Shown: positions 1 to 7,358, counted from the stretch's first letter. The stretch is 31,170 nt of DNA from CAZRGV01 sp964599655 (GCA_964599655.1 CAZRGV010000070.1:1-31170); one strand, 5' to 3'. The notes: generated from the letters alone by a model not told the origin. Made by a program: numbers and translations.

Positions 1-72
1 CTTGGCCCAGTCCTGGGCCTGGGCGGCGGCGGGGATCACGAGGGCGGCGGCGAGCGCGATCAGGCGTCTCAT
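1..72 (-). CDS. N-terminus of an exported protein (partial)
   Basis: Only the first 24 codons lie in the window; the gene runs off the left edge. They read MRRLIALAAALVIPAAAQAQ followed by DWAK, a standard Sec signal peptide: two arginines, a hydrophobic core of about 12 residues, and an AQA cleavage site. On the minus strand a GGAG lies about 9 bases before the ATG, which supports the start. The mature part is missing, so no function can be given. The gene is divergent from the LysR-type regulator and they share a 279-base upstream region. Confidence 0.6.
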   Translation of the reverse strand, partial: MRRLIALAAALVIPAAAQAQDWAK

Positions 73-351
73 GGCGGCGACTCCGTGAAAACAAGTGGGG
101 TGGCCGGCTCGTGCCGGCGGTCGCCCCAGCTTGCAAGAGGACGCGGCGGATTTCAATGGGCGAGCCGGCGTCGCGTGCCGGTCGGATGGTCGGGGCGCGG
201 GGATGCCGCGTCGTGCCGTCGGGTTGTGTCGCATCCAGCGGCGAGAGGGATCGTCGATTGACCGTCTCTGGCATTAGGATATAAAGGGAATGATCTCCGG
301 CGAGACCGGCGGGGGGCACCGCCGAACGCGGGTCGATATCCTCCGAGCGCC
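73..351. promoter_or_regulatory. Divergent upstream region
   Basis: This stretch separates the exported-protein start (minus) from the LysR-type gene (plus). No convincing reading frame lies in it. It holds one promoter-like element facing the LysR gene, listed separately. LysR-type genes often share control regions with a divergent target, so the exported protein could be a target, but no clear T-N11-A dyad was seen here. Confidence 0.4.
258..285 (+). promoter_or_regulatory. Sigma-70-like promoter for the LysR gene
   Basis: A TTGACC hexamer (258-263) and a TATAAA hexamer (280-285) are 16 bases apart, close to the housekeeping consensus TTGACA/TATAAT. The expected transcription start would be near 292, giving a leader of about 60 bases before the ATG at 352. 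The match stands out in this GC-rich DNA, but it is only a pattern match. Confidence 0.5.
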
Positions 352-1290
352 ATGGCCCACCGCTCCGTAACACCGGGCCTCCGAGAGCTCCCACACCTCG
401 CGACGTTCTCGAGGGTGGCCGAGCGGGGGAGTTTCACGGACGCGGCCGCCGACCTGGGCGTGACCCAGGCGGCGGTGAGTCAGCGCATCGCCGCTCTGGA
501 GCGAGAGCTCCGAGTCTCGCTCTTCAACCGACGGGCCGGTCGCATTGCCCTGACCGAGGCGGGCGAGCGGCTCTATGAGCTGGCCCGTCGCATCCTCGAC
601 CTTCACGAAGAGGCGCGGGAGAGGCTCGGTGGTCTTCAACCGTGCATCTCGGGCGACCTCCCGATCGCGGCGAGCTCGGTCCCGGCCGAGTGCTACCTTC
701 CGGCCCTGCTCTCACGCTTCCGCGAGCGGTTCCCCGACGTCCACGTGCGGGCCTCGGTGGGCGATAGCTCGTCGGTCATGAAGGAGGTGACCAAGGGGCT
801 CGCCGCCCTTGGGCTTGTGGGGCAGAAGGCCGACAAAGCGACCCTCGAATCCGACCCCATTGGGACTGATACGCTGGTCCTGATCCTCAACCCCAGCCAT
901 CGCCTGGTGGGCCGGAAGCGCATCACGCTGGCGGCGCTCGCCGGAGAGCCGCTCATCATCCGCGAGCCCGGCTCGGGCACTCGCTGTGCCTTGAGGAAGG
1001 GGCTCGAACGGGTTGGGGCGTCCCTCGACGAGTTGACCATCTCGCTTGAGATGGGAAGCAACGGGGCGATCAAGGACGCCGTGAAACGCGGGCTTGGGGT
1101 GTCGTTTGTCTCCCGCTCGACGGTCGAGCGAGAGCTCGCCTCGGGCGAGCTGGCCTCGGTCCAGGTGCGGGGGCTGATCCTCTCGCGGCACCTCTACGCG
1201 GTCTATCACCGACGCCGGCCACTCTCGCCGGCGGCGTCGGCGTTCCTCCACTTCCTGAAGGCGAATCCGCTCCAGCCCGATCGGCGATGA
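352..1290 (+). CDS. LysR-type transcriptional regulator
   Basis: A 312-residue protein of normal LysR-type length. Residues ~15-75 form the winged helix-turn-helix, with recognition region FTDAAADLGVTQAAVSQRIA (28-47). A linker helix follows, then a periplasmic-binding-protein-like effector domain (~100-305). EPGSGTR at 205-211 is typical of the CysL/YeiE/CbbR-like branch, several members of which sense sulfur or carbon metabolites. It lies directly upstream of two methyltransferase genes on the same strand, and a dyad with LysR-box geometry sits between (1295-1313), so it probably controls them. No strong ribosome site precedes the ATG. The effector is unknown; a sulfur compound is an inference from the neighbours. 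Confidence 0.9.
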   Translation: MAHRSVTPGLRELPHLATFSRVAERGSFTDAAADLGVTQAAVSQRIAALERELRVSLFNRRAGRIALTEAGERLYELARRILDLHEEARERLGGLQPCISGDLPIAASSVPAECYLPALLSRFRERFPDVHVRASVGDSSSVMKEVTKGLAALGLVGQKADKATLESDPIGTDTLVLILNPSHRLVGRKRITLAALAGEPLIIREPGSGTRCALRKGLERVGASLDELTISLEMGSNGAIKDAVKRGLGVSFVSRSTVERELASGELASVQVRGLILSRHLYAVYHRRRPLSPAASAFLHFLKANPLQPDRR

Positions 1291-1294
1291 GCGG

Positions 1295-1313
1295 TCATAA
1301 GCGAGGCTTATGA
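1295..1313. promoter_or_regulatory. LysR-box-like dyad (T-N11-A)
   Basis: TCATAAGCGAGGCTTATGA is a perfect 8-bp inverted repeat around GAG. It contains T-N11-A (T at 1298, A at 1310), the core motif bound by LysR-type regulators. It lies 5 bases after the regulator's stop codon and 58 bases before the first possible start of the methyltransferase gene, so it could control that operon. A short intergenic hairpin is the alternative; there is no T-run after it. Confidence 0.5.
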
Positions 1314-1370
1314 TGGTCGCTCGCCGCATCAGGGGAAGGTCGGTGGCCTTTTTTCCGGGGCTCGTCCAAG

Positions 1371-2000
1371 ATGGGCCTCATGAGAATGACCGATCGCAAA
1401 ACCCACTGGGAAACCGTCTACGCGACGAAGGCCGAGACGAGTGTGAGTTGGTATCAGGAGGAACCTCGGCTCTCGCTCGAACTCATCAGGGCCGTCGCCC
1501 CGGCCGAAGGGGGCCGAATCATCGACGTGGGCGGCGGGGCCTCGGTCCTGGTCGACAGGCTCCTTGAGCTCCCGTTCGAGGAAATCGCCGTCCTCGATAT
1601 CTCCGCAACCGCCCTCGACAGGGCGAAGGCCCGGCTCGGCGAGCGTGCCGAGCGAGTTCGCTGGGTGGTCGCCGATGTGACCGAAGTTCCCGAGCTTGGG
1701 ACGTTCGATGTCTGGCACGACCGGGCCGTGTTCCACTTCCTGACCGACCCGGCCGACCGAAGGCGCTACGTCGAGCTCGCCCGGAAGACGGTCCCCGAAG
1801 GGGGGCACCTCGTCATCGCCACCTTCGCCGATGACGGCCCGAAGCAGTGCAGCAACCTCGACGTCTGCCACTACAACGCGCGCTCCCTGGCGGACGAACT
1901 CGGCGAAGGCTTCACGCTCGTGAGGGAGGCGAGGGAGTCGCACACGACGCCCTGGGGCTCGTCGCAACCGTTCTTCTACGGGGTCTTCCGACGGCAATGA
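1371..2000 (+). CDS. Class I SAM-dependent methyltransferase
   Basis: A 209-residue Rossmann-fold methyltransferase. SAM motif I is IIDVGGGAS (50-58), an acidic motif II follows in AVLDIS, and a post-motif region FDVWHDRAVFHFL comes later. The N-terminus (THWETVYATKAETSVSWYQE) and the C-terminus (PWGSSQPFFYGVF) match a common bacterial family whose substrate is generally not assigned. In-frame ATGs at 1371, 1380 and 1386 are all possible; MTDRKTHWE (1386) looks most like the family start. Its stop codon overlaps the ATG of the MddA-type gene (ATGA), so the two are translationally coupled. That suggests related substrates, for example a small thiol or sulfide, but this is inference. Confidence 0.85.
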   Translation: MGLMRMTDRKTHWETVYATKAETSVSWYQEEPRLSLELIRAVAPAEGGRIIDVGGGASVLVDRLLELPFEEIAVLDISATALDRAKARLGERAERVRWVVADVTEVPELGTFDVWHDRAVFHFLTDPADRRRYVELARKTVPEGGHLVIATFADDGPKQCSNLDVCHYNARSLADELGEGFTLVREARESHTTPWGSSQPFFYGVFRRQ

Positions 2001-2758
2001 GCCGCATCCTTGCCCTGGCCTACGGCGTGGCGAGCTACCTGGTCTTCCTGGCCGTGTTCCTGTACGCGGTTGGGTTCGTCGGCGATCTCCTCGTGCCGAA
2101 ATCGATCGATTCGGGTCCGACGGCCGCGCTGCCGGTCGCCTTGCTCAACGATACGCTGCTGCTGGTCCTCTTCGCCGTCCCGCACAGCGTGATGGCCCGC
2201 CCCGCGTTCAAGCGGTGGTGGACCCGGTTCGTGCCGCCCCCGATCGAGCGGAGCACCTACGTGCTTGTGAGCAGCCTGCTCCTCGGGCTGCTTTTCTGGC
2301 AGTGGCGGCCGATTCCAGCCGTCGTCTGGCACGTCGGGCATCCGGCGGCTCGCGGCCTCATCCGCGCTGTGTTCTGGGCCGGGTGGGTCCTCGTGCTCGT
2401 GTCCACGTTCCTGATCGACCACTTCGACCTGTTCGGCCTCCGCCAAGTCTATCTCCACGTCTCGGGCCGGGAGTACACGCCACCCACGTTCCGGACAACC
2501 GGGCTCTATCGCTATGTCCGCCATCCCCTCATGACCGGATTCCTCATCGCCTTCTGGACCACGCCGACGATGACTGTCGGGCATCTGCTGTTCGCCAGCG
2601 CGACGACGGCGTACATCCTCATCGCCCTGCCGCTGGAAGAGCGGGATTTGGTCGGCCTTCACGGCGAACCGTACAGGGCCTATCGGAAACAGGCCGGTAT
2701 GCTGCTCCCGCTCCCGAGGGTTCCGAAATCCTCTGGCCGACCGCCGGTCCCGCGATGA
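1997..2758 (+). CDS. mddA: Methanethiol S-methyltransferase (MddA/NnrU-like membrane protein)
   Basis: A 253-residue membrane protein with about six hydrophobic segments (roughly 5-29, 46-66, 87-103, 123-141, 178-190, 195-213). The C-terminal half carries the isoprenylcysteine-methyltransferase/NnrU signature: GLYRYVRHPLMTG (RHP at 175-177) and LEERDLVGLHGEPYRAYRK (214-231), which form the SAM site in this fold. MddA methylates methanethiol with SAM to dimethyl sulfide, and some members also methylate hydrogen sulfide or methaneselenol. The frame is open upstream to 1847, but that part is out-of-frame methyltransferase sequence; the ATG at 1997 forms a 4-base ATGA overlap with the preceding gene. 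A different NnrU/ICMT-like methyltransferase cannot be excluded from sequence alone. Confidence 0.8.
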   Translation: MSRILALAYGVASYLVFLAVFLYAVGFVGDLLVPKSIDSGPTAALPVALLNDTLLLVLFAVPHSVMARPAFKRWWTRFVPPPIERSTYVLVSSLLLGLLFWQWRPIPAVVWHVGHPAARGLIRAVFWAGWVLVLVSTFLIDHFDLFGLRQVYLHVSGREYTPPTFRTTGLYRYVRHPLMTGFLIAFWTTPTMTVGHLLFASATTAYILIALPLEERDLVGLHGEPYRAYRKQAGMLLPLPRVPKSSGRPPVPR

Positions 2759-2958
2759 GACCATCAAGGCCCCTGATCGAACGGGGGGTGGGGCGACGCC
2801 GCGGTCTCCCGCCTCGGATGAGCTGGGCGGCCGAGAGGCTGGGGACTGGCGGTATGATCGCGATCGTCGAGGCGCTGCTGGCGCTGGTGCTCGGCTGGGC
2901 CGCCTTGAGGATCGTCCGACGGCCGAAGCGGACCGTGTGGCGTCCCGAGGCGGCCTGA
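2755..2958 (+). CDS. Small single-span membrane protein
   Basis: A 67-residue frame starts with an ATGA overlap on the stop of the MddA-type gene. It has a basic N-terminus, one hydrophobic segment (IAIVEALLALVLGWAALRIV) and a basic tail (RRPKRTVWRPEAA), so it would be a single-pass membrane protein with a positive cytoplasmic end. Later in-frame ATGs at 2818 and 2854 could be the true start. The family is not recognised. Coupling, a membrane segment and a hairpin just after its stop argue that it is a real last gene of this operon. Confidence 0.45.
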   Translation: MRPSRPLIERGVGRRRGLPPRMSWAAERLGTGGMIAIVEALLALVLGWAALRIVRRPKRTVWRPEAA

Positions 2959-2969
2959 CATCGCACCCG

Positions 2970-3000
2970 GCCCGGCCTCGACAACGACGCGAGGCCGGGC
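2970..3000. terminator. Hairpin between convergent units
   Basis: GCCCGGCCTCG (2970-2980) and CGAGGCCGGGC (2990-3000) form a perfect 11-bp GC-rich stem with a 9-base loop. It begins 12 bases after the small membrane protein's stop and lies before the converging oxidoreductase gene. There is no T-run, so it may be a weak or bidirectional terminator. Confidence 0.5.
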
Positions 3001-3025
3001 GTTGCGTTGCGTTGCGTTGCGTTGC
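3001..3025. repeat. (GTTGC)x5 pentanucleotide tandem repeat
   Basis: Five exact head-to-tail copies of GTTGC directly follow the hairpin at 2970-3000. It is a short microsatellite in non-coding DNA between convergent genes. Copy number may vary by slippage; no function is evident. Confidence 0.9.
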
Positions 3026-3090
3026 GGGTCGCGGCGAGGCGGCCGGTCAGGAACCTCGGGCGCGGGCGCGAGAGGAGTCGGCGGGGTTCC

Positions 3091-4593
3091 TCAGGTGGTG
3101 ATCTCGGGGACCACGAACGGTTTGCGGTATTCACGGCGGGAGAGCGCGTTGGCGGCGTCGGCGAAGTCTCCGACGAAGTGGCCTTGCGACTCGTCGAAGG
3201 CGATCCAGGGGCCCAGGGTGGCCGGAGTGGCGTCGAGATCCACGCCGTTGTCGCGCAGATACTCGCGGCAGCGTTCGAAGGCGTCGGTCAACTCGGTGTG
3301 GCCGGAGGTCGCGGCGCGGATGGCGTCGGGGGAGGATTCCTTGCCGAGCCGGTGGGAGACGTTGGCCAGGTGGCAGCAGGCCGTGGAGCGATGTCCCTCG
3401 AGCGCCTCGGCCGCGAGGTCACTGGCCTTGCGGCTGCGGACGGCGGTCGCGAAGGCGGTGAGGTGGGCGATTTCCAGCGCCTTGGGGCTGTTGCCGTTGG
3501 CGACGTCCTCGATCTTCTTGCCTTGACGATCGAAGAGCGCGCCGCCGGAGGCGTCGCCCGCGAAGTAGCCGCCTTCGCAGTCGATGACGACGCCGCCGCT
3601 CCGGCCGCGGAACTTCCCGATCGAGGCGGCGCCCTTGCCGGCGACGACGTTGCGGACCTCGCAGATGATCGGTGCCGGCTGGAAATCGAACAGCGCAATG
3701 TGGGTGTTGGCCGTCTCGCCGCAGTCGTGGAAGGCGAACCGGCCGCCGATGCTCATGGCGCGCGGGGGCGTCCGGTCCTGCCCCAGGGCCCAGCGGCAGA
3801 TGTCGATGACGTGGATGCCGTTGTTCCCCATCTCGCCGTTGCCGGTGTCCCAGAACCAGTGCCACTCGTAGTGCAACTGCTTGCGCATCAGGGGCTTCTT
3901 GGAGGCCGGGCCGCACCAGAGGTCGTAATTGAGCGTGGCCGGCGGTGGCGTGGGGGTCTGGACCGTGCCGATGCCGTCGCGGGGCCGGTACACCAGGGCG
4001 TGTGCGAATCGGATGGCGCCGAGCTCGCCGCCCCTGAGCCGGTCGAACACCCGGCGGAGGAACGTGCTGGATCGGTTCTGGGTGCCCACCTGGACCATGC
4101 GGTCGTACTTGCGGGCCGCCGCCACCATCTGCTGGCCTTCCCAGAGGTCGTACGAGAACGGCTTCTCGACGTAGACGTCCTTGCCCGCCTGGCAGGCCCA
4201 GACCGTCGCCAGAGCGTGCCAGTGGTTGGGCAGGGCAACGACCACCGCGTCGATGGTCTTGTCGTCGAAAACCTCGCGTGGGTCGTGATAGGCGGTGACC
4301 TTCTCCCCGTGGTCCTGGGCCGCCTTGAGCTCGCGGTCGAGGTGGGCCTGGTCGGCGTCGCAGAGCCCCGCGATCCGAACGCCGGGGATCTCGCGGAGCC
4401 GGCCGATGAGCTGATGGCCGCGCCCGCCCACGCCGCCGACGGCCGTGGTCGACCCCAGCCCGATGACCGCGAGGTTCACCGCCTCATTGGGGCCGCCCGA
4501 CCGGGCGGCGCCCCGCAACAGCCGGGGCACTCCCAGCGCCAGGCCGGCGGTCATCGTGCGTTTCAGAAAACTCCTGCGCGGGATGGGTTTCAT
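3091..4593 (-). CDS. Gfo/Idh/MocA-family oxidoreductase, Tat-exported
   Basis: A 500-residue protein with a twin-arginine leader (RRSFLK at 6-11, then a hydrophobic stretch). A Rossmann domain follows: AVIGLG at 43-48, acidic LCDAD after strand 2, LPNHWHA at 121-127 and EKP at 143-145, whose lysine is the usual catalytic residue. The C-terminal part carries the planctomycete-type substrate domain and ends in REYRKPFVVPEITT. Members use NAD(P) to oxidise or reduce sugars and cyclitols; exported versions probably carry the cofactor through Tat. The substrate is unknown. No strong ribosome site is visible. A related but broken gene lies at 25777-26380. Confidence 0.9.
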   Translation of the reverse strand: MKPIPRRSFLKRTMTAGLALGVPRLLRGAARSGGPNEAVNLAVIGLGSTTAVGGVGGRGHQLIGRLREIPGVRIAGLCDADQAHLDRELKAAQDHGEKVTAYHDPREVFDDKTIDAVVVALPNHWHALATVWACQAGKDVYVEKPFSYDLWEGQQMVAAARKYDRMVQVGTQNRSSTFLRRVFDRLRGGELGAIRFAHALVYRPRDGIGTVQTPTPPPATLNYDLWCGPASKKPLMRKQLHYEWHWFWDTGNGEMGNNGIHVIDICRWALGQDRTPPRAMSIGGRFAFHDCGETANTHIALFDFQPAPIICEVRNVVAGKGAASIGKFRGRSGGVVIDCEGGYFAGDASGGALFDRQGKKIEDVANGNSPKALEIAHLTAFATAVRSRKASDLAAEALEGHRSTACCHLANVSHRLGKESSPDAIRAATSGHTELTDAFERCREYLRDNGVDLDATPATLGPWIAFDESQGHFVGDFADAANALSRREYRKPFVVPEITT

Positions 4594-4938
4594 GATTGTT
4601 GCTCGCTTTCGACCTGGAGTGGTTCCGCGTCAACCGACACGACCGAGTCGAGAGCCAGCGAGTACGACGTGGCCGACGCGCCACGCGATGCGCCGCGGGC
4701 CGTCCGTCCGAGTGGTTCGTGCGTCCGACCGCGATCGTTTCGAACCCAGCTCTCGTCATCCTGCCGCTCAATGGGAGATTACAGGACGTCCACGCGCAGG
4801 TCAAACCGCGGGTGGCGTCTGTCCCTTCTTGAGGTCGACCGCCGGGTCGGGTCCGCCGTAAGGGTTGATTCGGCGGGATGGAGGAGGGCGGTCCGCGTCG
4901 AGGACCACACATTTTGCATGTATTATTATACTCATTCG

Positions 4939-5007
4939 TGGACGAGGGATACCGGTGTTGGCGTGGAAGGGGCGGTCAAGCGGGTCGTGGATCTCGGCGG
5001 ATGAGTC
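4939..5007 (-). pseudogene. Relic of a DUF1501 gene C-terminus
   Basis: Read on the minus strand, this encodes DSSAEIHDPLDRPFHANTG followed by IPRP. The C-terminus of the intact DUF1501 protein encoded at 5976-7358 is DPSAEIQDQLARPFRVNNG followed by TPIP. I count 14 identities in 23 aligned residues, and the DNA is visibly similar too. This block is the conserved end of DUF1501 proteins. The relic frame lacks the expected stop and runs on into unrelated residues, and no other DUF1501 part was seen upstream. It is probably what remains after deletion of a DUF1501 gene next to the oxidoreductase gene. Confidence 0.6.
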
Positions 5008-5254
5008 TGGTGAGATCAAAAACCATCACCAGAACTTGCTTGCCTCGGCGCGTCGGACTCGTTACAAGACGTGCTCGTTGTTCCCGACTCATGGCGGGTC
5101 GTGGGACACCGGCCAACGAACGGCCCAATGGGCGCAGGGACGTCACTCGGTGACGGTTGTGTCCGTTGCTCAAGATTCCGTCATGCGGCAGTCCAACTTT
5201 CATCGCTTCGATGAAGGGCTGTGGTTCGTTCCGAAGATTTGTTGCCGTCACAAC

Positions 5255-5263
5255 AAAGGAGGT
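5255..5263 (+). promoter_or_regulatory. Strong ribosome binding site deciding a GTG start
   Basis: AAAGGAGGT is a near-perfect anti-16S match, five bases before the GTG at 5269. It fixes the cytochrome start there rather than at the upstream ATG (5221). Confidence 0.8.
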
Positions 5264-5268
5264 GGAAC

Positions 5269-5703
5269 GTGTCGCGGAACCGGTTCAAGTTCGTGGTCGG
5301 GTTGTCGATCGGTCTGGGGCTCGTGCTCCTGGTGGGCAGCGTCTCGGCGCAGAAGACCAAGGGGAAGACGCGGCCAGCCACGACCAAGTACCTGATGCGC
5401 GGGATCAATCAGCCCCATTGCAAGGCGCTGGGTGACCTGCTCAAGGATTCCGGCCCGACCGATGACAAGGCCTGGGATTCCGCCGCCTGCCACGCCTCGG
5501 TGCTCAACGAGATGGGGTTCTTGCTCATGGACGACGGTCGATGCCCGGATGGCGACTGGGCCGGCGCCGCGAAGAATCTGCGCGAGTGCAACGCCGCCGT
5601 CCTGGCCGCCATCCAGAAACGGGACCTCGACGCCGCGAGGACCGCGTTCAAGGGTGTCACCGAGTCGTGCGCGAGCTGCCACAAAGCCCACAAGCCGAAG
5701 TGA
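5269..5703 (+). CDS. Secreted c-type cytochrome (cytochrome c556/c'-like)
   Basis: A 144-residue protein starting at GTG. A signal peptide covers residues ~1-24 (hydrophobic core FVVGLSIGLGLVLLVGS, cleavage after VSA). The mature part is helical and ends with a single heme site, CASCH at 134-138, followed by KAHKPK. A heme motif at the extreme C-terminus of a ~120-residue helical domain is the arrangement of the cytochrome c'/c556 four-helix-bundle family, where it acts in periplasmic electron transfer or gas binding. KYLMRGINQPHCKAL near the mature N-terminus could supply a second heme ligand. The gene stands alone, convergent with the DUF1501 gene, so its redox partner is unknown. Confidence 0.8.
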   Translation: MSRNRFKFVVGLSIGLGLVLLVGSVSAQKTKGKTRPATTKYLMRGINQPHCKALGDLLKDSGPTDDKAWDSAACHASVLNEMGFLLMDDGRCPDGDWAGAAKNLRECNAAVLAAIQKRDLDAARTAFKGVTESCASCHKAHKPK

Positions 5704-5710
5704 TCGCCCC

Positions 5711-5761
5711 GCGCGACGGGTCGCGCCTCATTCACGAGCGGAGCCAAGCTCTGACTCGTGA
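5711..5761 (+). terminator. Double hairpin after the cytochrome gene
   Basis: Eight bases past the stop, GCGCGAC (5711-5717) pairs with GTCGCGC (5720-5726). Then TCACGAG (5732-5738) pairs with CTCGTGA (5755-5761), with GAGC/GCTC (5741-5744/5748-5751) stacked inside. There is no T-run. A weaker AT-rich hairpin, TGTATC-TAAC-GATACA (5913-5928), lies further on, before the converging DUF1501 gene. This is probably transcript end or stabilising structure. Confidence 0.4.
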
Positions 5762-5975
5762 CCGACAGAGGCGCGAGGATCGGCGCCCCGAGGCTCAGCG
5801 GAAGACCGTTGATCCAAGAGCGTGAACCCGCGGCGCCGATCCGTTCCGCTCCCTCAAGCCGACCGCAAGGCGCGTCGCTCGCGGGGAGCGGAGTTTCGTA
5901 TCAATATATTCTTGTATCTAACGATACATCCTGAATGAGAGGACGGCCAGAGACATAAGATTCCACGGATTTTGA

Positions 5976-7358
5976 TCAAGCCCAGGGGATGGGGGTGCCG
6001 TTGTTGACGCGGAAGGGGCGGGCGAGTTGATCTTGGATCTCGGCGGAGGGATCGACGCCCAGGGCGGTCAGGAGGCTGGCGGCGAGGTCGGCGGGGCTGT
6101 AGGAGGGGGAGGCGGGAAAGGTTGCGAGGTGGTCGCTGGCGCCGAGGACCTGGCCGCGGGCCACGCCGGCGCCGAGGGCCAGCAGGCTGAAGACGCCCGG
6201 CCAGTGGTCGCGGCCGTCGGGCTTGGCGCCGGCGCCCCCCTTGATGGGCATTCCGACGCGAGGGGTGCGGCCAAACTCGCCGGTGACGACGACGAGGATC
6301 TCGTCGAGCAAGCCGCGCGCTTCGAGGTCGTCGACCAGGGCGGAAACGGCCTGATCGAAGGGCGGGAGAAGGACCTCCTTGAGCCTCGAGAAGTTCTTCT
6401 CGTGGGTGTCCCAGACGTTCGACTCGCCGAGGTTGACCTGCACGAGGGGGACGCCCGCCTCGAGGAGTCGTCGGCCGAGCAAAAGCCCCTGGCCCATGAG
6501 GGTCCGGCCGTAGCGGTCTCGGAGGCGGGGGTCCTCCCGTTCGAGGTCGAAGGCGTCGCGGCAGGCGGTGGAGGTGAGGATCTCGGTCGCTCGCTGTTGG
6601 AAACCGTCGAACGGTCGAAGGGCGGCGTGTCGGTCGAGGTCGCGGCGCTGGGCGTCGACGGCCGCCAGGAGGTTGAAGCGGTCGTGAAGGCGGTCGAGGG
6701 AGACGTCCTCGGGCAAGGCCAGGTCGGACGGGCCGAATCCGGGTTTGGTGACGTCGCCGACGAGGTGCCAGGGGTCGAACCGCGCGCCCAGGAACCCGGC
6801 GTTCTGGCCGGGGAAGGTCGCCCCTTCGAAGGTGAGATTCGTGGGCAGGATCACGGATTGCGGCAGGCCCCGAGGGGCCGGCTTCGAGGCGGCGAGCAAG
6901 GCTCCCAGGTGGGGGCGGTCCTTGCGAGAGGCTTGCACGCCGGTTCCGGGAGGGGTTTCGGTCACGCCGCCGAAAAGCCGGTGCACGGCCAGCTCGTGCA
7001 CGGGACTGGTCGTGGTCATCGAGCGGACCAGGGTGAAGCGGTCGAGCCGTCGAGCGAGCCAGGGGAGGTGCTCCCCCACGCGGACGCCGGGCAAGGCGGT
7101 GGCGATCGTGCCGAACTCGCCTCGGATCTCCTTCGGCGCGTCGGGCTTGGGGTCGAGCGTTTCCAGGTGGCTTGGCCCACCGGGGCAAAAGGCGAGCAGA
7201 ACGCCTCGAATCGAGGGCCGGGTGGTGGAACCCGCGAGCGACTGCCCCCGAAGAATTTCGGCCAGGCTCAGCCCGAGCCAGGACAATGCCCCCGCGCGGA
7301 GGATCGCCCGTCTCGAACGGAGCGTGCCTCGCGAAATCGGTTTCCAGGCGGGGAACAT
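5976..7358 (-). CDS. DUF1501 protein (sulfatase-like fold), Tat-type leader
   Basis: A 460-residue DUF1501 protein. The N-terminus has SRRAILRAGALSWLGLSLAE (15-34), a Tat-like leader. Family landmarks follow: FCPGGPSHLETLDPKPDAP, LPWLARRLDRFTLVRSM, GRTLMGQGLLLGRRLLEAGVPLVQVNLG, VVTGEFGRTPR near the C-terminus (an alkaline-phosphatase/sulfatase-like motif), and the terminal block DPSAEIQDQLARPF. DUF1501 proteins are abundant in planctomycetes, usually paired with a DUF1549/DUF1553 cytochrome-type protein, and their function is not settled. Here no such partner is adjacent. The frame opens at 7538, but residues before MFPAWK have no family features, so the ATG at 7358 is preferred; its ribosome site is weak. 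Confidence 0.85.
   Translation of the reverse strand: MFPAWKPISRGTLRSRRAILRAGALSWLGLSLAEILRGQSLAGSTTRPSIRGVLLAFCPGGPSHLETLDPKPDAPKEIRGEFGTIATALPGVRVGEHLPWLARRLDRFTLVRSMTTTSPVHELAVHRLFGGVTETPPGTGVQASRKDRPHLGALLAASKPAPRGLPQSVILPTNLTFEGATFPGQNAGFLGARFDPWHLVGDVTKPGFGPSDLALPEDVSLDRLHDRFNLLAAVDAQRRDLDRHAALRPFDGFQQRATEILTSTACRDAFDLEREDPRLRDRYGRTLMGQGLLLGRRLLEAGVPLVQVNLGESNVWDTHEKNFSRLKEVLLPPFDQAVSALVDDLEARGLLDEILVVVTGEFGRTPRVGMPIKGGAGAKPDGRDHWPGVFSLLALGAGVARGQVLGASDHLATFPASPSYSPADLAASLLTALGVDPSAEIQDQLARPFRVNNGTPIPWA

Larger units (their letters stand above)
4594..5268. other. Intergenic region with a gene relic
   Basis: This 675-base region lies between the divergent oxidoreductase (minus) and cytochrome (plus) genes. 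It holds a DUF1501 C-terminal relic (4939-5007), listed separately, and an AT-rich island around 4908-4935. Other open frames here have no recognisable protein features. No clear promoter with good spacing was found for either gene. Confidence 0.5.

Noticed and set aside
4908..4935. AT-rich island with TTGCAT and TATACT as a promoter
   Set aside because: The two hexamers are only 7 bases apart, far from the 16-18 needed; no start codon suitably placed.
3007..5004. Very long plus-strand open frame opposite the oxidoreductase gene
   Set aside because: It is antisense to a clear Gfo/Idh/MocA gene, has low-complexity Gly/Val/Asp/Ala-rich composition and no family motifs; a GC-rich codon-bias shadow.
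5221..5268. ATG at 5221 as the cytochrome start
   Set aside because: It adds a charged segment before the signal peptide and would bury a near-perfect ribosome site (5255-5263) placed for the GTG at 5269.
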